NCBI GenBank assembly: GCA_039715165.1
Contig: JBDLHX010000097.1
Span: 1-8,512 of the forward strand
Direction of reading: 5' to 3'
DNA length: 8,512 bases
Source: JAHEEL01 sp039715165
GTDB taxonomy: Bacteria; Actinomycetota; Acidimicrobiia; Spongiisociales; UBA5794
The notes under the pieces were generated by a model that searched no databases, was not told where the DNA came from, and saw only the letters and a list, made by a program, of their open reading frames with translations. Shown here one piece after another: positions 1 to 6,012 of the stretch; positions within the stretch are counted from its first letter, which is position 1, and each line of letters starts with the position of its first letter. The position numbers and the translations under genes were made by a program.

Positions 1-111
1 CGAACCGCCGGTCTGCGCTGAGAGAGGCACCTATGGGTGCTCCTCGGCTGTGCAGCTCGGGACGCTCGCCCTTCCGGGTGGAGGATTCGCCGCGTAAGGT
101 CGATCTTCTGC
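1..111 (+). promoter_or_regulatory. Leader upstream of the kinase-like gene; weak promoter and small hairpin
   Basis: No gene can be supported here. A small hairpin is visible, with GCACC (27-31) pairing with GGTGC (36-40) around a TATG loop and bulged G/C pairs below it. A TANNNT-type -10 candidate, TAAGGT, lies at 95-100, with TTCCGG at 72-77 seventeen bases upstream as a poor -35. If this -10 is used, transcription would begin a few bases before the ATG at 112. That would fit the lack of a clear Shine-Dalgarno there. All of this is weak pattern evidence, and an upstream gene may end just outside the window. Confidence 0.25.
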
Positions 112-738
112 ATGGATGAATTCAAGGTGCTGTTGATCGGTGGTCCGCCTGGAGCGGGCAAGACAACGCTCGGGCGCGCCGTCGCGTCCCGGCTGGGGTT
201 TGCCTCGACGACGGTCGATGACCTCGTTGTCGCGGGCCGGTTGCTGACGACGAAGGAGAGCCATCCGGCGCTGCACCAGATGCGGCCGGTCGGGCACACG
301 AGATACTTCACCAAGGGACCCCCGGAGCGACTCATCTCCGACGCTGTCGAACTCCAGGACATGATGTGGCCTGTCCTCGAGCGGGTGATCCGAGGCCACA
401 GCACGTCTGGGGCGCCGATCGTGATGGACTGGTGGCTCTTCTCACCCGAGAAGGTTGCCAACCTGGAGGGAGGTGGCGTCGCCTCGATCTGGATCCACAT
501 TGATCCCGACGTCCTCTGGGAGCGGGAGCGGCAGAACACAGACTTCCTGGAGGATTCCACGGACCCCGATCGGATGCTCTCGAATTTCATGGGCCGGAGC
601 CTCTGGCGGAATGAGCACGTGGCCCGTGAGGCCAGAGATCTGGGGATGACGGTCGTCCACCAGTCGGGGGCCCGGTCGGTCGAGGAACTGGTGGATGAGG
701 TTCTCGGCGTGGCCTCGGAATCACACGGGATCCCGTGA
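112..738 (+). CDS. P-loop NTPase, small-molecule or nucleotide kinase-like, AAA family
   Basis: The product is a 208-aa soluble protein. A Walker A loop, GPPGAGKTT (residues 11-19, K17), directly follows the first beta strand. The layout is that of small adenylate-kinase-like or 2-phosphoglycerate-kinase-like P-loop proteins. An Asp pair (D36-D37) sits where a substrate-binding acid often lies. The hydrophobic strand ending in D106 (PIVMDWW) could serve as Walker B. An Arg/Glu-rich stretch near 137-141 resembles a lid. The ATG at 112 is chosen because the P-loop starts within ten residues of it. An upstream in-frame GTG at 37 would only add an Arg-rich tail with no domain. No strong Shine-Dalgarno is visible (AAGG at 96-99 is far away). 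The stop is one base before the DUF402 gene, so the two are surely co-transcribed. The substrate is unknown; annotation as an ATPase/kinase of unknown specificity is as far as the sequence allows. Confidence 0.85.
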   Translation: MDEFKVLLIGGPPGAGKTTLGRAVASRLGFASTTVDDLVVAGRLLTTKESHPALHQMRPVGHTRYFTKGPPERLISDAVELQDMMWPVLERVIRGHSTSGAPIVMDWWLFSPEKVANLEGGGVASIWIHIDPDVLWERERQNTDFLEDSTDPDRMLSNFMGRSLWRNEHVAREARDLGMTVVHQSGARSVEELVDEVLGVASESHGIP

Positions 739-739
739 C

Positions 740-1267
740 ATGAGTCGCGTCCGCGTCGACACAAGGAAGTGGCCCGATCGTCTCCACTGGCAGTACGAAG
801 CCACGCTCCTGGGTCGGGACGAGCACGGGACATGGCTGCGCGTTCCATCCGACACCACCGCCCGACGGGGCTACGAGGCACCCCGTACCCTCCGGGTCGG
901 ATTCGTCATGCTTGTTCCGACGGACAACTGGTGGATGATCGAGTTCTACACGAGTCACCCGCGACATGCGGTCTATGTCAACATCGGGACGCCGCCCGTT
1001 TGGGATGCCAACAGCGTGCAGCAGATTGATCTCGACCTCGACGTGGTCCGGAACATTGACGGCACCATCGAACTGCTCGACGAAGACGAGTTCGTGGAGA
1101 ATCAGGTGGAGTTCGGCTATCCATCCGACTTGATCACGGCGGCTCGGTCAGCGGCAGGTTTGGCCGTCCGCAGCTTGCGGAACCGGGAGGAGCCGTTCGG
1201 TGTTGCCGCGGATGGATGGATCGCGACGATAGATCCTGCCTCCCTTGCCCGCCTCAGTTCGCCGTGA
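740..1267 (+). CDS. DUF402 (FomD-like) family protein
   Basis: The product is a 175-aa protein matching the DUF402 pattern. It has an N-terminal beta-rich part with a GxWLRVP-like strand (30-36) and the hydrophobic LVPTDNWWMIEFY segment (58-70). The diagnostic core follows: YVNI (79-82), DLDLDVV (97-103), then LLDEDEFVE (112-120) and a YP (127-128) before the C-terminal helix. The Asp/Glu residues D97, D99, D101, D114, D116 and E117 are the likely divalent-metal ligands. In the family, FomD hydrolyses a cytidylyl phosphonate and other members are nucleoside di/triphosphatases. A phosphohydrolase acting on a nucleotide is therefore likely but unproven. The ATG at 740 is one base after the TGA of the kinase-like gene, which suggests translational coupling. 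The stop is 14 bases from the convergent DUF4389 gene, leaving no room for a separate terminator. Confidence 0.85.
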   Translation: MSRVRVDTRKWPDRLHWQYEATLLGRDEHGTWLRVPSDTTARRGYEAPRTLRVGFVMLVPTDNWWMIEFYTSHPRHAVYVNIGTPPVWDANSVQQIDLDLDVVRNIDGTIELLDEDEFVENQVEFGYPSDLITAARSAAGLAVRSLRNREEPFGVAADGWIATIDPASLARLSSP

Positions 1268-1281
1268 ATGTCCGCGGCCGG

Positions 1282-1890
1282 CTAAGCGAGGGTGAACGGC
1301 GGGTATTCGTCGGTGAGGGCGACGAGCCATCCCCACGCTCTCGCCCCCCATCGCTGGTAGTTGAGGATGAACTCGTGGAGGCCGAGCGGCATCTGACCTG
1401 TGACCGCCACGATGACGTAGCCGATCCAGGCGACGAGAACCACGCCGAAGCTCATCAGGAAGAGGATGAGCAGATGCGGTAGGGCCGCGATGCTGCGGAT
1501 CAGCAGGATGCCGAGGACGGCGAGGACGCGGCTCTGTTCCTCGGGAGCGGCTTCGACGGTCACGGTCACCGGGTGGTCCTGCTCGACGCCGTACGTCGGA
1601 TAGACGTCCGTCGTGCCTGCGAACCACGCAACGGCGCGTGTGGTCCACGCGAGATAGACGATCTCGAGGCGGCGGACGAGATCCGGCATACGTCCCGTGA
1701 ACGCGATGCCCCAGTAGCCGAACCAGGCGACGAACTGGACCGCGATGCCGAACAGGAACAGCAGCACGATGTGCGGCAGGAGCAGGATCAGCTTGACGAA
1801 CACGATGCCGGAAGCTGCGAGCCAGCGGTTCCGTTGCTCGTCATCGACCGGGACATGGACCGTGATCGGATAGGTCAGAGCTGCGTTCAT
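1282..1890 (-). CDS. Membrane protein with two tandem DUF4389 units
   Basis: The product is a 202-aa membrane protein of unknown function. It consists of two copies of one module. Residues about 1-100 and 106-202 align without gaps at an offset of 99: P39-H40 with P138-H139, VAW at 54-56 with 153-155, TG..MP at 65-69 with 164-168, and TD.YP at 94-98 with 193-197. Each unit holds one long hydrophobic stretch (about 24-64 and 121-164), giving one or two membrane spans, then an amphipathic W/R-rich segment and a YPxF-type end. This is the DUF4389 signature. The final unit keeps the typical YPPF; the first has YPTY. The ATG at 1890 lacks a good Shine-Dalgarno and follows the purM stop by 36 bases, so the gene probably depends on read-through from purF-purM. 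No signal peptide is evident and no catalytic residues can be named. Confidence 0.85.
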   Translation of the reverse strand: MNAALTYPITVHVPVDDEQRNRWLAASGIVFVKLILLLPHIVLLFLFGIAVQFVAWFGYWGIAFTGRMPDLVRRLEIVYLAWTTRAVAWFAGTTDVYPTYGVEQDHPVTVTVEAAPEEQSRVLAVLGILLIRSIAALPHLLILFLMSFGVVLVAWIGYVIVAVTGQMPLGLHEFILNYQRWGARAWGWLVALTDEYPPFTLA

Positions 1891-1926
1891 GGCCGCAACG
1901 CTACCTGGTCCACTCCTCGGAGCCGG

Positions 1927-2943
1927 TCACGCAATCGTGACCCTGCCGTCGCCCTCCACGATCCGGCCGATCGCGGTCGCCTTGTGGTCGTACGACTCGA
2001 AGCCCTTGATGACCTTGTCGACGTCGCTCTCCGGGGCGACAGCGACGAAACCGATCCCCATGTTGAACGTCCGGTACATCTCCTCGTCCGCAACAGATCC
2101 GAGATCCTGAATCACCCGAAAGACGTCGGGGACTTCCCACCGAGCCTGCTCCAAGTGCGCGGCTGATCCCTCAGGCAGTATCCGAGCGACATTGCCCGGC
2201 AGTCCGCCGCCGGTGATGTGGGCGAGGCCGTGGGGCTCGGCCCGTGCGAGGGCATTCACGACGGCCGGCGCGTAGACGATCGACGGCTGGAGCAGGGTCT
2301 CGGCAACGGTTCGGTCGGAACCGGGGAACGGTCCGTCGAGGTCGAGCTGGTCGACGATGAGCGCTCGAACGAGCGAGAAACCGTTCGACCGCAGGTTCGG
2401 GCTCTCCACTCCGATGACGACGTCACCGACCCCGACGCCACTGTTGTCGACCTCTTCTCCGAGTTCGACGATTCCGAGTGCCGTGGCCGCAAGGTCGAAG
2501 CGATCACCGTCGAGCATGCCGGGATGCTCCGCCGTTTCGCCTCCGAGGAGTGCGACGTCGTTCTCGGCGCAGGCGTCGGTGATCGATTCGACGAGGCGCT
2601 CAACGAGGTCCACGTCCAGATACCCGACAGCGATGTAGTCCTGCATGGCGATCGGCGTCGCTCCCGCGGCCGCGAGATCGTCGGCAACCATGGCGAGGAG
2701 GTCGTAGCCGAGGCCTTCGACGAGCCCGGAAACCCTGGCGATCTCCGCCTTCGTGCCGACACCATCGGTTGACATCATCAGCACCGGCTTCTGGTACCCG
2801 GGCGGGACCCGCAGCCCCGCGGCGAAGCCACCGAAGCCGCCGATGACGTCGTCAGTCCATGTTGACGTGACGCGCCAGCCGATCCGGTCGATGAGTTCGT
2901 CGGCTGCGTCGAGATTGACGCCGGCATCTTCGTAGGTGCTCAT
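1927..2943 (-). CDS. purM: Phosphoribosylformylglycinamidine cyclo-ligase (AIR synthetase)
   Basis: PurM is the cytosolic enzyme for step 5 of de novo purine synthesis. It closes FGAM to 5-aminoimidazole ribonucleotide using ATP. The 338-aa product is close to the usual 340-350. Family landmarks appear in order: DAGVNLDAADELI near the N terminus, STDGVGTK (58-65), GGETAEHPGML (134-144), SPNLRSNGFSLVR (181-193), HITGGGLPGN (242-251) and YRTFNMGIG (290-298). The first strand/loop reads MVADDLAAAGATP (85-97), where many PurMs have an Asn-Asp pair (VND). GGETAEHPG has His where Met is common. Both look like lineage variants, not damage. The ATG overlaps the purF stop as ATGA (2940-2943), with GGAG about ten bases upstream, so translation is coupled to purF. 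The N terminus matches family length, which supports this start. Confidence 0.97.
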   Translation of the reverse strand: MSTYEDAGVNLDAADELIDRIGWRVTSTWTDDVIGGFGGFAAGLRVPPGYQKPVLMMSTDGVGTKAEIARVSGLVEGLGYDLLAMVADDLAAAGATPIAMQDYIAVGYLDVDLVERLVESITDACAENDVALLGGETAEHPGMLDGDRFDLAATALGIVELGEEVDNSGVGVGDVVIGVESPNLRSNGFSLVRALIVDQLDLDGPFPGSDRTVAETLLQPSIVYAPAVVNALARAEPHGLAHITGGGLPGNVARILPEGSAAHLEQARWEVPDVFRVIQDLGSVADEEMYRTFNMGIGFVAVAPESDVDKVIKGFESYDHKATAIGRIVEGDGRVTIA

Positions 2944-4364
2944 GTGGTTCGCTCCAGAGCGTACTTGCGGTCGGTGATCGGAACGTTCGTCGGGTAGTCG
3001 CCGGAGAGGCACGCCGTGCAGAAGGCATTGGCGTGCCCGCCGCTTGCCGTGATGAGCCGGTCGAGTTCGAGGTAGGCGAGCGAATCGACGCCGAGGAACT
3101 CGGCGATCTCGTCCTCGCTCCTCCCGGCGGCGAGCAGCGTCGAGCGATCTCCGGTGTCCATGCCGTAGAAGCACGGCCAGCGATACGGCGGCGACGAGAT
3201 CCGGAGGTGGATCTCGGTGGCTCCTGCGTCGCGAACGAGCTGCACGAGTTGGCGAGTCGTCGATCCCCGGACGATGGAGTCGTCGACGAGCACGACGCGC
3301 TTGTCGGACAGTTCTCCGGGCATGGCGTTGAGCTTGAGGCGAATGCCGCGGTCCCTCAGCGACTGTGCCGGCTCGATGAACGTCCGCCCGATGTAGCGGT
3401 TCTTCACGAGCCCGTCGCTGTATCGGATCCCGGAGGCCTCGGAGAAGCCCTGCGCAGCAGGAATGCCGGACTCGGGGACCGGCACGACGACGTCGGCGTC
3501 GACCGGTGCCTGGTCGGCGAGTGCCACGCCCATGCGGCGGCGTGCCCGGTGGATGGTCTCGCCGCGCAGGATCGAGTCGGGGCGGGAGAAGTAGACGAAC
3601 TCGAAGAGGCAGAACCGTTCCTTGGCCGATCCGAACGGACGAAGGCTCGTGACGCCGTCCCGGTCGATGACGACGATCTCGCCCGGTTCGATCTCGCGGA
3701 CGATTTCTGCGCCGACGAGGTCGAGCGCGGCGGTCTCAGAAGCGATGACCCATTCTGGGCCCATCGAGCCGAGGACGAGCGGCCGGAATCCGTGCGGGTC
3801 ACGGACGCCGACGAGGTGGGTCCTGTCCATGATGGTGAGCGAGAACGCGCCTTCCAACGTGGGGAGCACATTGGCCAATGCGTCGGGGAGCGACTCTCCG
3901 GTCTCGGCCATCCGATCAGCGATGAGCGCGGTCATGATCTCGGAGTCGGTGGTAGCGCCGTTGCCGTCGGCCAGCAGTGCAAGCTGTTCGGTATTCGTGA
4001 GGTTGCCGTTGTGGGCAAGTGCGATCCCGTTGTCACCAACCTGTCGGTAGACGGGTTGGGAGTTGACCCACTTCGGCGACCCGGTTGTCGAGTAGCGGGT
4101 GTGACCGATCGCGAGATGGCCCCGTAGACCGGCGAGCGTCGGCTCATCGAAGACCTGAGCGACGAGCCCCATGTCCTTGTAGACGGTGACGGATTCCCCG
4201 TCGCTGACCGAGATGCCGGCGCTCTCCTGGCCTCGATGCTGGAGGGCGAAGAGCCCGAAGTAGGTGAGCCGGGCCGCGTCCGAGTCCGGGCCGCAGACGC
4301 CGAAGACGCCGCAGGCCTCCCCGGGCCGTTCGAGCGATGGGTCGTCGAGGGGGCTCGTGATCAC
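2940..4364 (-). CDS. purF: Amidophosphoribosyltransferase (glutamine PRPP amidotransferase)
   Basis: PurF catalyses the committed first step of purine synthesis: PRPP plus glutamine to phosphoribosylamine. The product is 474 aa from a GTG start. A 17-residue propeptide precedes the N-terminal nucleophile C18 (EACGVFGVCG), which is exposed by self-cleavage in this subclass. The glutaminase domain shows QHRGQESAG (42-50), GHTRYST (87-93) and HNGNLTN (118-124). The phosphoribosyltransferase domain has the PRPP loop VVLVDDSIVRGST (357-369). Four cysteines, C252, C398, C449 and C452 (CTAC), match the [4Fe-4S] ligands of B. subtilis-type PurF, so an oxygen-sensitive cluster is expected. The GTG at 4364 is preferred because it leaves a short propeptide. 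The frame stays open another 110 codons upstream, but that stretch is intergenic and antisense to the sigma gene. purM follows with a 4-nt overlap. Confidence 0.97.
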   Translation of the reverse strand: MITSPLDDPSLERPGEACGVFGVCGPDSDAARLTYFGLFALQHRGQESAGISVSDGESVTVYKDMGLVAQVFDEPTLAGLRGHLAIGHTRYSTTGSPKWVNSQPVYRQVGDNGIALAHNGNLTNTEQLALLADGNGATTDSEIMTALIADRMAETGESLPDALANVLPTLEGAFSLTIMDRTHLVGVRDPHGFRPLVLGSMGPEWVIASETAALDLVGAEIVREIEPGEIVVIDRDGVTSLRPFGSAKERFCLFEFVYFSRPDSILRGETIHRARRRMGVALADQAPVDADVVVPVPESGIPAAQGFSEASGIRYSDGLVKNRYIGRTFIEPAQSLRDRGIRLKLNAMPGELSDKRVVLVDDSIVRGSTTRQLVQLVRDAGATEIHLRISSPPYRWPCFYGMDTGDRSTLLAAGRSEDEIAEFLGVDSLAYLELDRLITASGGHANAFCTACLSGDYPTNVPITDRKYALERTT

Positions 4365-4378
4365 GTCTCGGGAGTGTA
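4365..4378 (-). promoter_or_regulatory. Probable purF promoter (-10), leaderless or near-leaderless start
   Basis: Read on the minus strand, TACACT (4378-4373) fits TANNNT. It ends eight bases before the GTG at 4364. Transcription from it would begin at or within a few bases of the start codon. This agrees with the absence of a clear Shine-Dalgarno; only a weak CGAGAC precedes the GTG. No convincing -35 hexamer is visible 16-19 bases upstream. The rest of the divergent gap (4379-4446) shows no obvious operator. Confidence 0.4.
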
Positions 4379-4446
4379 TCGCAGGCCTGTCTCTGCGCCT
4401 CTGCCGCCGTGCGGATACTCGTCGCCCACCAGGCGGGGTTCGATGG

Positions 4447-4472
4447 TCTAATTGAGTGAGAGTCACGGAGGA
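4447..4472 (+). promoter_or_regulatory. Candidate -10 and Shine-Dalgarno for the sigma-factor gene
   Basis: TCTAAT at 4447-4452 resembles a -10 hexamer, though its second base is off and no good -35 is seen. GGAGGA at 4467-4472 lies three bases before the GTG at 4476. This Shine-Dalgarno favours that GTG over the in-frame TTG at 4452, which lies upstream of it. No ECF-type GGAAC...CGTC promoter is apparent upstream, so self-activation by the encoded sigma factor is not supported by the sequence. Confidence 0.35.
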
Positions 4473-4475
4473 ACC

Positions 4476-4946
4476 GTGGAGTCCGATGAGCGACAAGTGT
4501 TCACCCGATTCGTCAAGGAGACGGAGCCGCGGCTCTCGTACGCACTCGCCGCCGCCTATGGCTTCGAGATTGGAGCGGAGGCCACCGCGGACGCACTGGC
4601 ATGGGCTTGGGAGCACTGGGAGAGTCTTGAGGAGAAGCGCAATCCGGCGGGTTACCTCTACCGCGTCGGTCAGTCGAAAGCCAGGCGCTATCACCGAAGG
4701 CAGATGTTCTTTCCGGAGATCCCGGCGCCCGAAGTTCCGTCTGTGGAGCCGGGACTCATCTACGCCCTGGCGAGCCTCTCACAGAACCAGCGGGTGGCGG
4801 TCGTGATGATCCACGGGATGGAATACAGCGAGCGCGAGGTCGCCGACTTGCTCGGCCTGTCCCGCTGGTCGGTGAGGACGCACGCCGAGCGGGGCATGCG
4901 ACGGATACGAAATGCACTGGGGGTGACCACTGATGTCACGAATTGA
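4476..4946 (+). CDS. ECF-type RNA polymerase sigma factor
   Basis: The product is a 156-aa cytosolic protein with the two-part layout of an ECF sigma factor. Residues about 8-76 correspond to region 2. The stretch EATADALAWAWEHW (35-48) followed by NPAGYLYRVGQSKARRY (56-72) fits the core-binding and -10 helices, although it diverges from textbook region 2. Residues about 93-148 form region 4: LSQNQRVAVVMIHGMEYSE (101-119), then the helix-turn-helix EVADLLGLSRWSVRTHAERG (121-140), which would read the -35. At 156 aa it is slightly short for the family. A GTG start with GGAGGA just upstream is chosen. The 3' end overlaps by 14 nt the start of the membrane protein gene, the usual arrangement of a sigma gene with its anti-sigma partner. 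A sigma-like DNA-binding regulator without full sigma activity remains possible. Confidence 0.85.
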   Translation: MESDERQVFTRFVKETEPRLSYALAAAYGFEIGAEATADALAWAWEHWESLEEKRNPAGYLYRVGQSKARRYHRRQMFFPEIPAPEVPSVEPGLIYALASLSQNQRVAVVMIHGMEYSEREVADLLGLSRWSVRTHAERGMRRIRNALGVTTDVTN

Positions 4947-5868
4947 GTCCCAGTTGCGCGAGTACTTCGACGCCGGTGTCGAGAGGATCACCGCCGACGA
5001 CGTCTTCGCTCGGGCCCGCGTCGAAGAGGGAGGCCTCGAGCGGCTGCACGTGCAGCGATCGCGTCCGACCCTCAATCCCGCGTGGGCTGCGGTCGGTGCG
5101 TTCGTGATCACGCTGCTCGGCCTTGGTGGTCTTGCGGCTGTGCTGTCGCTCGCCCCGAACATCGTCGACGGTGTCGACGTCGGAGCCGCCGAGATCGTGG
5201 AGTCGAACGGGGGGACGCTCAGTGTCTGGATCGTCGCAGCGCTCGCCGCTGCGGTCGCTGCCGGGATAACCGTCTGGTTCGTCCGGCGGCCCCGCGGTGG
5301 AGACGGCGGCGATCCGGATGCAGAGCCTGAACAAGGAAGGGTGAAGGTCATGGAGACCATCGAGAGCACGGAAGAGAGAGCCGAGATGACAGAGCATCGG
5401 AGCCGGTGGCCGATGATCGTGATCGCCCTGCTGGCGGTCGCTCTCGTTGCAGCGCTTCTGTGGATGACGCTGGCCATGAGGCCGAACAGCCCGAACGCCG
5501 CGCCACCCGAGATCGTGGAGTTGATGGAGGAGTACAACGCAGCGTGGAACGCCTACGACGTGGATGCCCTTGAGGCTCTCGTGACGAGTGGATACCGGAT
5601 CCATGCGCCCGGCGGCAGCTTCGACCACGACATCGAGAGCGTCCGGTGGTATCTCATGCCCCTACTCGAAGGGTGGGAGTGGCAGACAACGATCGGAGGT
5701 TCGTTCTATGCCGTGGCGCAGGCCCCCGACTCCGGGACTTGGTATGTCAGCTCCGAGGGTTCCGTGGTCAACCGGAGCGGCACCGACTATCCCCAGAATG
5801 GGGTCTGGAGGGTCGTTGTGGCGGACGGCGGGTACCTCGTTGCCGAGCACTTCTTCATGGGCGGCTGA
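4933..5868 (+). CDS. Three-helix membrane protein with C-terminal NTF2/SnoaL-like domain; probable anti-sigma factor or sensor
   Basis: The product is 311 aa. The N-terminal 45 residues (ESQLREYFDAGVERITADDV) are charged and helical and could bind the sigma factor. Hydrophobic spans lie at about 50-74, 97-117 and 159-182. Positive residues QRSR before span 1, RRPRGG after span 2 and EHRSR before span 3, with an acidic loop between spans 1 and 2, predict a cytosolic N terminus and an outside C terminus. Residues about 191-311 look like an NTF2/SnoaL-like cone domain: PPEIVELMEEYNAAWNAYDV, then Trp-rich strands and a VWRVV...LVAEHFF ending. No classical zinc anti-sigma motif (HxxxCxxC) is present. 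The ATG at 4933 overlaps the sigma gene. A second start at 5350 is noted separately. The anti-sigma role is inferred from context and topology. The extracytoplasmic domain might bind a ligand. Confidence 0.75.
   Translation: MSRIESQLREYFDAGVERITADDVFARARVEEGGLERLHVQRSRPTLNPAWAAVGAFVITLLGLGGLAAVLSLAPNIVDGVDVGAAEIVESNGGTLSVWIVAALAAAVAAGITVWFVRRPRGGDGGDPDAEPEQGRVKVMETIESTEERAEMTEHRSRWPMIVIALLAVALVAALLWMTLAMRPNSPNAAPPEIVELMEEYNAAWNAYDVDALEALVTSGYRIHAPGGSFDHDIESVRWYLMPLLEGWEWQTTIGGSFYAVAQAPDSGTWYVSSEGSVVNRSGTDYPQNGVWRVVVADGGYLVAEHFFMGG
5333..5352 (+). promoter_or_regulatory. Internal Shine-Dalgarno and ATG inside the membrane protein gene
   Basis: AAGGAAGG (5333-5340) lies nine bases before an in-frame ATG at 5350 (residue M140), and GAAGG (5343-5347) is closer still. 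This start falls in the hydrophilic linker between spans 2 and 3. Initiation here would give a 172-aa protein with one membrane anchor and the whole NTF2-like domain. The site could be a relic of two separate genes or an active second start. Confidence 0.45.
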
Positions 5869-5876
5869 CAACCCCC

Positions 5877-5948
5877 CCACCCTCAGGCGTCTGGCGTAGA
5901 AGACGGCACGATCTTGCCGGAATCTACGCCAGACGTGTGTAGGGGTGG
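5877..5948 (+). repeat. Long imperfect palindrome / RNA hairpin between genes, possible terminator
   Basis: The core is a perfect 13-bp inverted repeat, CGTCTGGCGTAGA (5888-5900) with TCTACGCCAGACG (5923-5935). Inside it is a second stem, CGGCA (5904-5908) with TGCCG (5915-5919), closing a six-base loop. Outside, CCACCCT (5877-5883) can pair with AGGGGTGG (5941-5948) with one bulged G, and AC (5884-5885) with TG (5938-5939). No T-tract follows, so a classic intrinsic terminator is not shown. It could end the sigma operon, act as a processing signal, or be a copy of a small palindromic repeat family. Confidence 0.7.
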
Positions 5949-5956
5949 TGACGGCT

Positions 5957-6006
5957 TTGCTGTGTGCCGATCGTTCGATAGGCTGTGCCCACCGCAGCCG
6001 AGGAGG
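5957..6006 (+). promoter_or_regulatory. Probable promoter and Shine-Dalgarno of the isochorismatase-family gene
   Basis: TTGCTG (5957-5962) and TAGGCT (5979-5984), spaced 16 bases apart, fit a weak housekeeping promoter (TTGNNN, TANNNT). This predicts a short leader of about 20 nt. AGGAGG at 6001-6006, six bases before the ATG at 6013, is a near-perfect ribosome binding site and fixes the start. The promoter begins nine bases after the palindrome, so the gene is probably transcribed independently of the sigma operon. Confidence 0.4.
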
Positions 6007-6012
6007 ATCCGG

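Noticed and set aside
10..45. CTGAGAG motif suggesting a TPP riboswitch
   Set aside because: The order of elements is wrong. GAACC lies before CTGAGAG instead of after it, and the remaining conserved TPP core is absent.
37..111. GTG at 37 as the start of the kinase-like protein
   Set aside because: It would add 25 residues of Arg-rich sequence with no domain. The ATG at 112 places the P-loop at the usual distance from the N terminus.
2218..2772. Open frame on the plus strand opposite purM
   Set aside because: It is antisense to well-conserved PurM motifs and the translation resembles no family.
3033..4127. Long open frame on the plus strand opposite purF
   Set aside because: It is a GC-bias shadow of purF. 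The translation is rich in Arg/Asp/Glu with no recognisable domain, and the minus-strand protein has every PurF motif.
4452..4475. TTG at 4452 as the start of the sigma factor
   Set aside because: The GGAGGA at 4467-4472 would then lie inside the coding sequence; it is placed for the GTG at 4476.
4365..4694. In-frame 110-codon upstream extension of purF on the minus strand
   Set aside because: It is intergenic and then antisense to the sigma-factor gene, shows no family match and would put a long Arg-rich tail ahead of the catalytic cysteine.
5914..6012. In-frame upstream extension of the isochorismatase-family protein
   Set aside because: It starts within the palindrome and reads through the promoter candidate. 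AGGAGG before 6013 and the family N terminus (RSKIGILLIDVQ) mark the real start.
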